In this document: positions 46,006-57,582 of the stretch, piece after piece
Numbering within the stretch: the first letter of the stretch is position 1
Layout: every line of letters starts with the position of its first letter
Source of the DNA: Leptidea sinapis
Taxonomy: Eukaryota; Arthropoda; Insecta; Lepidoptera; Pieridae
Reading direction: 5' to 3'
Assembly: GCF_905404315.1 (NCBI RefSeq)
Contig: NC_066275.1
Coordinates: 9,548,001-9,612,000, forward strand
DNA: 64,000 bases
Made by a program: the position numbers and the translations under genes
The notes under the pieces: generated by a model
What the model saw: the letters and a program-made list of their open reading frames with translations, nothing else
Databases searched by the model: none
What the model was told of the DNA's origin: nothing

Positions 46006-46561
46006 AACAAAAACATAAATATGATATTGTAAGTATTATTGACTAAGCGTGCGAGAAAGAAGAAAATCTCTAACCGATATACAACAAGATAGAAAATGTA
46101 GGCGAATCTATTGTTACTGTAAACGATTTTGATTGAATTCAACAGCCACTCTTGGCATTAGCTCCTTAACCTTACCTTACCTTAAGCTAACACATAATTT
46201 TACAAATCAAAACTGGTTACGCATTTCGAGCTGTCAGGCTAACTCTGCTAGTATATTCTAAGTCTATGGTAGTTGTATTAATACGTTCTCTTATGTAGGT
46301 ATATCATCTCGCGCGCAAGCATCGTCCACGCAGCATATTGGCCAAAAAATTACCGCTTAAGCTGATTTAATTTCATTCATAACAAACAAAACTCACCTAA
46401 ATATCACAAATATTGAAAATATTAGTATAGATTCAACTAGACTAATATAGACATTAAAACCTTTTTCATAAAAATGCCTTTCGTATCTATTCGTACTTAG
46501 TGTTTAAATTCTCTTTGCCAATTCCCTAGCTTAAATCAACCTTTCTCAAACTTCATACCAA

Positions 46562-46769
46562 GGACTTATCATACAAACAGAACTGATAACTTTGAAAAGG
46601 GGTATTTACAAATATTTAAATAGTATTACTTATAGATGAAAAAATATTGTTAACATCCACAGAAAAAATATCAGTGCGTTTCTAAACATTTCCTTAAGTA
46701 AAATTACTTAAGGAAATGTCACTCGGCTCTTTTTTGGGCATCTATAAGTCTAGTTTGTATGATAAGTCC
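46562..46769. mobile_element. Nested palindromic element upstream of gene F
   Basis: Outer 17-bp inverted ends (GGACTTATCATACAAAC at 46562-46578 and its complement at 46753-46769). Inside, 46686-46701 and 46704-46719 are perfect 16-bp complements separated by 2 nt. GTGTTTAAATTCTCTTTG flanks the element in direct orientation at 46500-46517 and 46813-46830. Confidence 0.65.
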
Positions 46770-46967
46770 ATGAGCCTTACAGTTCCATAACTGTTACTTG
46801 TAACACTATGTTGTGTTTAAATTCTCTTTGATCTGTCATTTAGACATTGTTGTGTTAATAAATGTGTCAATTTCCAATGCATCAGTATCAGGAATATTAT
46901 TACAAATAATAATATATAATAATAAGTTAGTAGAAAAACATACTAAGCCATACAGCTGATGAATAAA

Positions 46968-49900
46968 ATGTCTTTATTTGATTTTTTACCAAAAACCGAA
47001 AAGTGTTGTGTTTACTCTAATTTAAGGACTGGTTCCATTCTTATTGCTTTGTTTATTGTTGTAAGTAGATTTTAAATAAATAACATTATCAATAGTATCG
47101 CAGACTGTTTGACCTGTCTATCGCCGGTTTTCAGCATCATCACCAGTTCCTTACACCGGCTCCTTTGCACAGGATGCCGGCTAGATTATGGGTACCACAA
47201 CGGCGCCTATTTCTGCCGTGAAGAAGTAATGTGTTAGCATTACTATGTTTCGGTCTGAAGAACGCCGTAGCTAGTGAAATTACTAGGCAAATGAGACTAA
47301 ACATCTTATGTCTCAATGTGACGAGCGCAATTGTTGTGCATAATTTTTGGATTTTTCAAGAATCCTAACCGGCACTGCATTGTCATGGGTAGGGCGTAAC
47401 GGTTCAATCTTCGCCGATTAAAGCTATTGTTAATGTTAAATCGCTTAATTTATTGATATTTCACTTTTTAAGTTTAACTATGCCAAGTAATACGATGGTG
47501 CAACGCATCCCCAGTCTATGTAAAAGTCAGCGTTACTGTTAACGTTAAATTAGACTTAAACCTTTACTATAACAGCTAATATGAAGCAACTCAGCTTAAT
47601 TATTTTAGTCATCCGATGATATTCCGCGCGATTTTCAAATGAGCCAACCGTTCTAGTGACGTATTCGTATATCTTGATATGTCTTGTTCAACTCTCGGGT
47701 TGTGGCTCCATCTTTAGGATATACAGTTGATAACCCACTCGACCCCAAAAATTGCATATTAGGAAATTGCCTTGAGATGTCACTCTTTCAAATTTTTGTT
47801 GGCACAGTGGATGAGCGCTCGGACGGAACCCGAGAGATCGCGGGTTCGAGTCTCGCATCGTTCATAAATTTTGTTTACTTTCGCACATTTGCAGTCTTTT
47901 CTAGATAAGCCCTTCTTTGCCACTTCTGTCACATCAGCTGTATAAACTGTAGCCACTTTCATAGAGAGTATGAACTCTTGACTTAATAGAGTGGCAATGA
48001 GTTTCTTGCTACTTCTTCTCATTAGCTCAACCCCTTACGAAGTAGCAGTAGATTCAATAAGAAAAAAAAATATTTTTTGACATTCATAAGTTTCATTTCC
48101 GTGACCTACATGAATAAAGTGATTTTGATTATATCCTCTTCATAACAAGTTAACCCAGATAACAATATTTCAGTTTACCCTAGGTATGGCAACATGGACC
48201 TTAATAACTCCGCCGGCAGAAATTAAAAGAATAATTACGGTTATAATGTCAATATTAACTGGACTTTATGTTATAAGTGCCTTGGTTTTTCTTCTTGGTA
48301 TATGCATGGTGAGTTTACTCTAATTTTCTCCACTAGGAGGCTCCTTTGCACAGGATGCCGGCAAGATTATGGGTACCACAACGGCACCTATTTCTGCCGT
48401 GAAGCAGTAATGTGTAAACATTATTGTGTTTCGGTCTGAATGGCGCTGCAGCCATTTAAATTACTGGCTGACTACATTTTCATCCTGCCATACATACTTG
48501 GTCGAGAATATAAAGCTTTCAATTTTCTAAGATTCTAACAAGCAAAATATAAACACTGATTATGACATATTACTGTGTTACGCTCTGAAGGGCGTCGTAG
48601 CTAGTGAAATTACTGGGCAAATGAGATCAAATCTTATGTCTCAAGAATCCTGAGATATATATCTATCACCATCAGCTGAACGTCCTGCTCGTCTCTTCAC
48701 TTTACTGACATACTTCACGCAAAATTATCTCGAGGGGATATTAAAAGGCTTGGCAATTTTTTTTGGTTTAGATCCGTACCTATCCAAAGGAAAAACGGGA
48801 CCGTATTACTAAGACTTCGCTGTTCGTCCGACTGTCACCAGGCTGTATCTCGTGAACCATGGTAGTTAAGTAACTATCAAATAGTTGAAATTTTCACAGA
48901 TGACGTGTTTCAGTCGCCGCTATAAAAACAAATACCATAAAAACAGAGTAAAATAAATATTTCAGGGGGCTCCCATACAACAAACGTGATTTTTATAGCA
49001 AACCTTGAGCAAAAATTGATGTTGACCGATTCTCAGACCTATCCGATATGCACACAAAATTTCGGAGAAGTTTGGTAACAAACACCGCGACACGAGAATT
49101 TTATATATTACATTATAGATGTATGTTATATTACGTAGTATTAATAATAAACAGTTTATATTTCATTACAGGACAAAAAAATCACAGCCGAAATATTTTT
49201 GTTTTCATTGGGCTTCCAACTAATAAGTTTACTTATAATTATTTTCACTGGCGTTGTTTGGGGGTTTTTAGGAGAGAATTTGTCCATAAGTGGTATTAGT
49301 ATGAACGTATTTGCATGCTTATGTAAGTATTGAGTGTCCTTAGCCGTTTTTTAAAAAACCGGTAGATACAGTACTATCATGCACCGGTTTTATTATCTGC
49401 ATGGTATTTGCCTTACAATAGATCTTACCTACACATGGCTTGACAAGAATAAGTTAGCGTAAGGCAAAATAAAACGAAGTATTGAACTTTATTTGTTTAA
49501 AACGACTTTTCTTATGGTTTGTCGGAGTTGGTACCGACTAGTTCCGGCCATTCTAAGGTCCATCATCAGGGTTAGTGTAGTAAGTTTTGAGATGTCTGGT
49601 CTCAAACTATTCGGTACCAATTCCGACAAACCGTGAGTAAAGCCGTTATAGACAAAATATAAAGTTTATAATGACTCACGCAGGTTTTAATAATTTAAAT
49701 GTGGTGGCTGGATGATCTTGTTACCGGGAGGTCTGCTTCATGTTTTTTTTTCATTTCCTTTATTTAATTATGTTAAAATTGAATATATTATATATGTTTT
49801 TTATTAAAATGCTCGCACAATGCCTTTATTTATTTACGGTATGTGTGGTTTGATACATCTACAGTTCTCAATAACTCTTGTGTTTATAATTATTAATTTA

Positions 49901-52026
49901 CATTTTTTTGACTCACCTACTAGTGTACCTAACACCTTTAACTTTTTGACGTTTGAGTATTTTATTGCTTCACTTTGCATATATTTATTGTAATTGAAAT
50001 GATTCGTAAATTGCATTAAAAATAAGAACTTGTACACCAAATCTGTTTTGAAAAGAGCAACCTTAGAGTTTCTTGCTCATTCTTCTCTGAGGAAATATGC
50101 CTTCCGAATGAGCTGTATGTGTGTGAAAAAAAATTACATATTTCAAGTGCAATACGATTTACCTATGAATATAAATGGATTTGATTTTATTTAAAAGGAG
50201 TATTGTTCATTACATGTTATGATTAATTTAAAATATAACAGGTATATCTAAGAACTTCATAAATACCTGAGATCCCAAGCAAATGAGAAAGTGTGTCGAG
50301 TCACATAATCTCTTTTTCAAAACCCCAACCCCTCACATTTTGTACCTATGAGTATTTGTGACGATTTTTAGGTAGGACCCGTTTTTACATTATGCTTTTA
50401 ATACATAGTTAACCTCAAGCGTCTAGACTATTGATAATTAATCAAAGTTGCTTGACTCCGACATGTATTTAATTTTATTATGAATATAATATAACACCGC
50501 AGAAGCGACCCCACTTAGGTACCGTCAACTTATATTTGACGATGGGTGTGGGTATGCCCTAACACGGATGTTGAACAGTGTCATTAAAGATGCAGATAAA
50601 AAATTACTTTTTCACCGGTAGAGGGCGCGGGGAGGGCTTTCAGTGTACAATAATTCTGTAAATTTAGTTTATTTCCTTAGTTGTTTAGTTCCTTGTAACA
50701 TAATCAATCTGCTATTCAAATTGTCTATGGAATCGGTTCTTTTTATTAGTTTAATAATAAAAAAAAACAAAAAGTAAGTTTTGCAAAAAATGTGTGTTCT
50801 AAGATCCGTTCACATTAATATTCATTTAGTAATATATGTTATTTTGTCATAGCAAACAGACATTTAAATGTGATTATATATTTAAGGATTTAAAAATTGT
50901 AAAGGACAATATCATTTTACTAAGTTGATTAATAATTCTATAATAATACTAGCTGACCCGGCAAACGTTGTTTTGCCATATAAAGTATAATTCACGCGAT
51001 AGTTTTATAAGTAATAAAATATTGCCTATATTATAGCCTGTACATCATTTTGTTCTATTGTCAATAGTTTTTCGATTTTACACCTACAAAATAGCAATTT
51101 AATTACGGATCCCTAATTTTAAAAAAAAATAACATAGCCACACACTGAAAGAATCATTCAAATCGGACCAGTAGTACCAGAGATTAGCGCGTTCAAACAA
51201 ACAAACAAACACTGCAGCTTTATAATATTAGTATAGATAGGTCTTTTAAATAGTAATTTTAATACTAAACAATTTGTTATTTTAAAGGTGATAACCCTTA
51301 CTTCTGGGATTAATTACACAAATAAAATTTTAATACAAAATTCAAGAATTTGCAGGACTCCAACCCACGACCTCTCGCGTTCCGTGCAACCGCTCTTCAA
51401 ACTAAGCCAACCGTTCGAGTGACGTATCGTTTTTTTTTACGGAATAGGAGGGCAACGAGCGTACGGGTCACCTGGTGTTAAGTGATCACCGCCGCCCACA
51501 TTCTCTTGCAACACCAGAGGAATCACAAGAGCGTTGCCGGCCTTAAAGAAAGGTGTACGCACTTTTTTTGAAGGTACCCATGTCGTATCGTCCCGGAAAC
51601 ACCGCACAAGGAAGCTCATTCCACAGCTTTGTAGTACGTGGAAGAAAGCTCCTTGAAAACCGCACTGTGGAGGACCGCCACACATCCAGATAGATGGTGG
51701 GGATGATATCCTAACTTGTGGCGTGTCGTGCGAAGGTGGTGGTTTATAAATCTTGTATGCTTTGTTCAACTCTCAGGTTGTAGCTTCATCTACAGAATCT
51801 ACTTTACAATCTTGTTATTAATCCCAGATGTGAGGCTTATCACTTTAAAAAGTAACAAATTGTTTAGATTTCAAAGAGCGACATCTCAACTCAAACATTG
51901 GGGTTGAGTATATTATCAACTGTAAAGGATTATTTGTGTAATTTCAATACTAATTATTGTATTTTTTTAGTGACTGGCTACTTCATGATTGTGGTGAGGA
52001 GTTATAAGGAAGAAATGATGCAATAG
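46968..52026 (+). CDS. Gene F: four-pass small membrane protein, 4 exons, 144 aa
   Basis: Exons 46968-47060, 48174-48308, 49172-49322 and 51971-52026 join in frame, phases 0, 0, 1, with donors GTAAGT, GTGAGT and GTAAGT. Start ATG 46968 (MSLFDFLPKTEKCCVYS), stop TAG 52024-52026. Segments lie near residues 20-42, 51-76, 83-110 and 118-135. This is the shortest member because exon 2 encodes only 45 residues, so the segment 1-2 loop is almost gone and has no sequon. Tail: YFMIVVRSYKEEMMQ. Last intact copy of the array. Both introns 1 and 2 carry inverted copies of the GGAGCCTCCCACTGG repeat, and intron 3 carries PLE-like, Helitron-like, tRNA-like and retrotransposon-tail sequence. Function unknown. 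Confidence 0.8.
47150..47408 (-). mobile_element. GGAGCCTCCCACTGG repeat, intron 1 of gene F
   Basis: Near full length; CGGCTCCTTTGCACAGGATG to ATTGTCATGGGTAGGGCGTA. Confidence 0.75.
47680..47870 (+). repeat. tRNA-like composite repeat, intron 1 of gene F
   Basis: TTCAACTCTCGGGTTGTGGC flank, then a tRNA-like remnant (GAGCGCTCGGACGGAACCCG, GCGGGTTCGAGTCTCGCATC). Diverged from the copies at 7660 and 10594. Confidence 0.6.
47985..48130 (+). mobile_element. Retrotransposon tail, intron 1 of gene F
   Basis: AGAGTGGCAATGAGTTTCTT, TACTTCTTCTCATTAGCTCA and GTGACCTACATGAATAAAGT are shared with 57440-57582. It ends 43 nt before exon 2. Confidence 0.7.
48333..48720 (-). mobile_element. Two GGAGCCTCCCACTGG repeat pieces, intron 2 of gene F
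   Basis: 48333-48465 and 48575-48720 are partial minus-strand copies of the same repeat, separated by about 110 bp of unrelated AT-rich sequence. Confidence 0.65.
49516..49632. repeat. Inverted repeat of a Penelope-like type element
   Basis: Arms 49516-49543 and 49605-49632 (GGTTTGTCGGAGTTGGTACC) are complements with few mismatches, around GGTCCATCATCAGGGTTA. The Penelope-like label is inference from the inverted layout and the wording of the repeat. Confidence 0.45.
49633..50944. other. Middle of gene F intron 3
   Basis: No exon-like ORF. A weak retrotransposon-like tail (GAGTTTCTTGCTCATTCTTC) lies near 50065-50120. Confidence 0.35.
50945..51238 (+). repeat. Helitron-like repeat, intron 3 of gene F
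   Basis: Near-identical to 11568-11921 over both ends, with internal deletions; ends GCAGCTTTATAATATTAGTA then TAGAT. Confidence 0.65.
51265..51910 (-). mobile_element. tRNA-like composite repeat carrying a retrotransposon tail
   Basis: Contains the terminus GTGATAACCCTTACTTCTGG at 51290, a minus-strand tRNA-like block at 51345-51420, a minus-strand copy of the SFLPRTTKLWNEL retrotransposon tail at 51431-51740, and then TTTGTTCAACTCTCAGGTTG and the opposite terminus near 51840. The retrotransposon tail is inserted inside the composite. Confidence 0.65.
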
Positions 52027-52294
52027 CTGTAATATCTTCGTAGATAATTAAGTAAAAAGAATATGGAATCAAGACAGCTGAGTTCGAGATAACTATCTAT
52101 CTGTTAAACTTGCATATTTGAACTTAAACGTTGCTAAGTATTAAAGGAGACTTACCGTAAATTTTCTTATATAGTTTCTTTTTTTGAAGTGAAGACTTCT
52201 TCAGCCGCGTGCCACTTTTTGGTAAGGGAAAAATCTTATGCGTCACCGACATGCTCATGACTGGAGCGCGTGATATTATTTATTTTATTTATAT

Positions 52295-52435
52295 ACGGGG
52301 CGAGACGAGCAGGGCGTTCAGCTGATGGTAATTGATACACCCTGCCCATTACAATGCTGTGCCGCTCAGGATTCTTGAAAAGCCCAGAAAATTCTGAGCG
52401 GCACTACAATTGAGATGAGCTAAGATGTTAGATAT
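52295..52435 (+). mobile_element. GGAGCCTCCCACTGG repeat, 5' half
   Basis: GGGCGAGACGAGCAGGGCGT to TTCTGAGCGGCACTACAATT, then breaks off. 270 nt after the gene F stop. Confidence 0.7.
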
Positions 52436-55390
52436 AATTTAAAAAATAAGAATAAATATATATTAAGACACTTTTTGGTGAGGTGAAATCGCTTGAGTTC
52501 GCGTCACCGACATGCTTAAAGCAGTATGACGTACGTTTACAACATGCTGAACATTAGTGCATAGGTATCTTATATGTGAAATTGAATGGATGTAATGAAA
52601 AGTTCAATGTGTAGGTATATACCTACTACTATGTACCTAAATATATTAAAATGAGCTTAAGAAGATACTACATAGGGATTTTTAGGTAAGTAATTGGATA
52701 TCTAATAAAGGCTAGGTAGGTACCTAGGTACTAGAGAATTATCTTACCGACGGCAAGTTGCCGACGGAAAATTGTAACCAAGTTACATTGATAAAGGAAT
52801 TGACAACTAACGGACCTAATAAACAAATTCTAATGAATACGATACATTTTAATTTTCACTCTATTAAACTATACTAGCTAGACTAGCAGCTGCACGCGAT
52901 GTCGTCCGCGTGGATGCTAGAATGCAGCAAAAATGCTATGTCACTCTCTACCGTGATAATTAGCTATCTATCTAATATACATACCTGATATTCATGCAAA
53001 GTTATAGTAAAACAGAAAAAAATACTATAAAATAGGTACTTTAATGGATTCGATAGTGTTTGTAGTAGATAAGTATTATTCAAAAGAAATCAATCTACAG
53101 TTTTTGATTTGTTGATGTTTTATTATATCTAAGTACTTATACCTACATAACGATGACTTTTAAACGCTTTTCATTAGCTTCACTACTTTGGGCGCGATTT
53201 TGGCCCACTTTAAATGGCCATATTATTTGGGCCAGATAAGATTTTTGTTAATTTATATACCTAATTTCTTCATCTATCGTCGAAAACGCAGGTATTGATG
53301 TGCATTTTAAATTTCAACCATTTTCTGTCGAATCAGATTGTGTTTTTTAGTTTTTTTTTAAACTACTTTTTTTTAATAATGTTTGTAGAAGCCTATTTTA
53401 AAATAGATACAATTAGAATACCTTTAGTTTGGATGAGGGCAGCGCAGGACCGATCGTCGTGGACATCTTTGCTAGTCGTGCAGTCACAGCTGACATCTTC
53501 CAGCTGATATGATGATATCTATGTTAAGTGATCTCTATACCAATACTAGGTGGATCACACGAGCGTTGCCCACTTTTTAGGTAAAGCTTATAAGAGGCCA
53601 GCAACGAACTTTAAATTCTTAATGGAGAAGAATGTAATAGAGTGCAAAAAAACCCTTGGCTTAACCCGCCTATGGGTTCATTAAATGCTTGTTTTTGTAC
53701 AAGAAGTACCTATATTGAATGTTAAATTTCCATAAAAGAGTTTCTAACTAAAGTACCTAATATAAATGTACATTCCTGCGTCAGTAGGTTGAGATAAGGA
53801 CTTAAAAAGCTTTGGTGTATCTACTTACCTCCTACCCCGCAACAAACTTATATTACTTCATTCGTGTCATAAACTTCTATTTAAAAGCGATATCTACACC
53901 TATTACTCAGATGTACTTAGGTAAACTACTTCTTCAGTATTTTCAATTCATTTGTAACCCTTACCATATTTTGCAAAGGTACGAAGGTAGGTATGTATCT
54001 ACATACCTAACTACCTACTCTAATTTTCGTTTGTATTCAGCAAATTCCTGCCTCTTTAATACCAATTCCCACTCACCAAGCGTTAGTAGGTATATACATA
54101 TGTACCCATCTTCACTCCAAAGTTCATTAGATTCACTTACGTCGAAATAAACTAATTAGACACCCCTCTAATAGGGACGAAATAATTATTAAATTAAAAT
54201 GTAGCAGCGCCATCTCTGCGTAATTATAAGAAGCAATTTAATAGAGTTTCAAGAGCGCATGCGCGACAAAAATGGCTACCGATCAATAGCATTGCCACCC
54301 CAGTCACCCCCTTGAGAAAGCGAAAACAAAATTTAAACCAAACACATCTATATTCCAGGGGTATAAGTGTTGATTTTGAATAAAGTCCTCAAATATCTTG
54401 GCGGGATCTTTGTTTGCGACCATCTTGCCGGCTATGCATTGTGCTTATGTAGGTTACCTAAATCCTACGCCAGGCTTTTACGCCTTTGATATCTTATGAG
54501 GATTATGTAAGTAAATGGATTGTGCCTTTAAATTGGTATTATCTGGCTTCATTTTATTACTTTATTATTTCTATGCCTATTCGACTTTTATAATACAATA
54601 CCTACTGATTTTACTCGATTCGAAGAAAACTTATCTAACCAACATCCTACCAATACCTAAAACGATGTTTGTTTGCCCAGCTTACTTGCAATCAAGACAA
54701 TAATTGTAATTCTTACTTATAAGTAAAGGGCCAATGTTAAAAGAACTGCTGAAAAGCACTAATTAGGTAATATTCAGTTTGCTATAGTACGTATAGGCAC
54801 GTTCCTGATACCCAGCCAATAAACGATTAATTTTGATTATTTCATGCCTTTGAACCCCAAGTAGACAAGTAGGTACTTGATGATACTTACGTTAAGTGGT
54901 TTAAATTCCTACTACTTGGATTCTGTACCTATCTGCCTTAAAAGATAATGCATTAAGAATTTTGCTACATATGTATTTCTTATTATTTATAATATGTATC
55001 TATTAATGTTATTACCACTGGTGGATTTAAATAGATAAAAAACCTCCAGACCTTACTCCAATAGAACACTAGGTTCCTACCTACTTATTTTATGAGACTA
55101 GAAAACTATATTAGTGGTTTTCGTGAGTCACCTTTTTAAAGTAAACATATTTCTTCGATAAGAATGAATCACCGTTGAGATGGTATGAGTAACCGTACTC
55201 TAAAATAGAGTATTGTACCTACTCTATATTATGTAGACGAACTCTGTGATATATAAAACACTAGAATAAATAAAGTATGCTAAATAGAGAATGCTAAAAT
55301 ACTCTTTTTTACACAATATTTGCTATACTAGTGCCAGTCGTGTAATATTATGCAAGCCCAGTAACATAACTAGTAAATACTTAGTAGTTA
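52436..55390. other. Gene-free region after the array
   Basis: AT-rich, with many TAGGTA/TACCTA words. Short ORFs here (such as 53812-54150) have no splice borders or recognisable domains. The only motif of note is GCGCATGCGC at 54255-54264. A Helitron-like start may lie at 52873. Confidence 0.4.
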
Positions 55391-55514
55391 AGAAAAACTA
55401 AAAAACACGCTTTATATAGATAACCTAACTAAAATATATAAAATTAACATCAATTTCATAAAGTTTTTTTCTAATTTTGCAAATTGAAAAACGGAATAAT
55501 TTTATCAAATTAAT

Positions 55515-55630
55515 GTAATGTCATCGGTCCTCGATAAATCTACGAAGTTTGAACTAAATCTGGCCGTTTAAAACGGTCAAAATCGCGCCCAAATGAGTCG
55601 ATAACAAGCAAACATACATACAGGTGTAGC
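55515..55630 (+). repeat. Dispersed repeat, second copy of 43085-43240
   Basis: GTCATCGGTCCTCGATAAAT, CGGTCAAAATCGCGCCCAAA and ACATACATACAGGTGTAGCT in the same order. Confidence 0.6.
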
Positions 55631-55853
55631 TAAACTTAAGTTACATAACATACTTAGTTGATTTTAATTAAATTATATATAAAAAAAATACAGATAAATT
55701 ACTAAAAAAAAGTCCACTATTTACTGTTAATACGTTGGTATCCTCAATTCCCCAAGCCATATTCGGACGTTTCTGAACGCAGCCACTAATGTCAATCTTA
55801 TGTCACAAGTTGTTTAGAGAAGTGTGGCATTTTTAAAAAAAATATAAAATAAA

Positions 55854-56112
55854 GGACGAGATGAGCAGGACGTTCAGCTAATGGTAGTTGATACGCCCTG
55901 CCCATTACAATGCAGTGCCGCTCAATATTATTGAAAAATCCAATAATTCTGAGCAGCTCTACAAATGCGCTCGTCACCTTTAGACATACGATGCTAAGTC
56001 TCATTTGCCCTTCAGACCGAAACACATCAACAACTGATTCACTGCAGAAATAGGCGCCGTTGTGGTATCCATAATCTAGTCGGCATTCTGTGTAAATGAG
56101 CCTCCCACTGGT
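55854..56112 (+). mobile_element. GGAGCCTCCCACTGG repeat
   Basis: From GGACGAGATGAGCAGGACGT to GAGCCTCCCACTGG, with a short internal deletion near 56010. Confidence 0.75.
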
Positions 56113-56334
56113 GGCTGTTAACGACAGTCAAAAACTATCCTCTCGTTACAGATGATCTTTTCTCTCGCACGCTGTATCTATACGTTGGTATATTGTATAT
56201 CTATAGGTTCAGCTGATGAATAAAATAATCTTAACTATTTTTTTTTATATAAACTGACTTATCTTGCACTATAACCACTAAGTTACATAGTTAAAACTGC
56301 AGTGTTGCCAGTTAATAAATTAGATTAGGTTATT

Positions 56335-56553
56335 TATTAGCTTAGAAATTTATACGTCTACCTAGCCTCATGACAGCAGACCAGGTTTATTACTTTTGAG
56401 TGCATGACTGATACGTCTTACACTCGCGATACGTATGTCATTTTGTTTTAGTGTGCGTGCGTTGCTGAAAATAGAGGCTAACTGTATGCCGCTATTTTCT
56501 TCGACGTGTTCGCAGCTGTCACAGTTTATTTAGACGCTTTTTAAATTATCTAA
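56335..56553. mobile_element. MITE with CTTAGATAATTTATACG ends, copy 3
   Basis: CTTAGAAATTTATACGTCTA at the left, TTTAGACG..TTAAATTATCTAAG at the right; CTCGCGATACGTATGTCATT and TTCGCAGCTGTCACAG match 21708-21953. Confidence 0.6.
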
Positions 56554-56712
56554 GGCATGTTGATTGGGTGATAACAAGTTCTATGTTAACATGAAATAAT
56601 GGAAATCAAACCGCTGGCAGTTATCTCGGTCAACGGATCAGCCTAGAGCTATCCAACGCGGAAATGCTGCCAGTATACTTGGTACCTACACTTCCCCGTT
56701 ACGATACTTTTA

Positions 56713-56995
56713 CGGCCGTTCCCAATATAAGTACTATCTACAGATAGAGATAAATTACTACCTTCTTCTGTCAGTAATTAGCTGTCAATAATCTGAAGTC
56801 ATATTTATTGGGACGCGTGCATTGCAATTTCCATACAAACTTCTATCGCTGGTAAGGTATACGTCGTCCCATTGACACACAGCGTGTAACGTGTACGGAT
56901 AAGGTGAGTTACCGTCGATAAGTTTATGGGGACAGAAAAATCAACGATAGTTACGTATCTCAAGTAAGAGATAGACTGAATATTGGGAACGGCCG
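56713..56995. mobile_element. PIF/Harbinger-type MITE, copy 6
   Basis: CGGCCGTTCCCAATA ends on both sides, TTA at 56710-56712 and 56996-56998. Best-preserved termini in the window; an internal deletion replaces the part around the GATAAGTCATTCTTATCG centre. Confidence 0.85.
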
Positions 56996-57174
56996 TTAAT
57001 TTATTATTTAATGTAATCATAATATTGTAAATATAGTTATAAGATTTGTTTTTTAAATAATTTCTATTGTGTGAACATTCATATTAAATTAATTTAAATA
57101 GTTCTAACACTTATCTACTGATATCTTTAATTTTATTTATATGTTTAAACTTGTATTATCTTTTATATTGCAGT

Positions 57175-57315
57175 TCGTGAGGTATCTTCGTAGATGTATC
57201 AATAATGAACCGGATGATTTTAAAAACGAAGTCTTGGGACGAGAGGAGACGAAGAGGTACAAAAAACTAGAAAGAGAAAGCGAGTCTATTGTTATTGTAA
57301 CCGATTTTCATTGAC
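57175..57315 (+). other. Terminal-exon-like ORF, probably repeat-derived
   Basis: After TATATTGCAG the frame is open for 46 codons (FVRYLRRCINNEPDDFKNEV ... ESIVIVTDFH) and ends in TGA at 57313-57315. It is hydrophilic with charged KRYKKLERESE. A diverged copy of its last 60 nt (GCGAATCTATTGTTACTGTA) lies at about 46075-46135 without a gene context, which favours a dispersed repeat. No upstream exons were found. Confidence 0.2.
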
Positions 57316-57439
57316 AAGTCGTAAACAGTCAGTCTGACGCTTATGGCCTAAGCACGTATGACGTTTGAGTGTGTTTGTTGCATCATTTTAAATTTTGCAT
57401 ATTATATTGTAAATGAAATGATCTGTAAATCTTGATATA

Positions 57440-57582
57440 AAAGAGTGGCAATGAGTTTCTTGCTACTTCTTCTCATTAGCTCAACCCTGTACGAAGTAGC
57501 GGTAGATTCAATAAGTTTTTTTTTTTTTGACATTCATAAGTGTCATTTCCGTGACCTACGTGAATAAACTGATTTTGATTTG
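57440..57582 (+). mobile_element. Retrotransposon tail
   Basis: AGAGTGGCAATGAGTTTCTT to GACCTACGTGAATAAACTGA with TTTTGATTTGA end; same family as 47985-48130. Confidence 0.7.
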
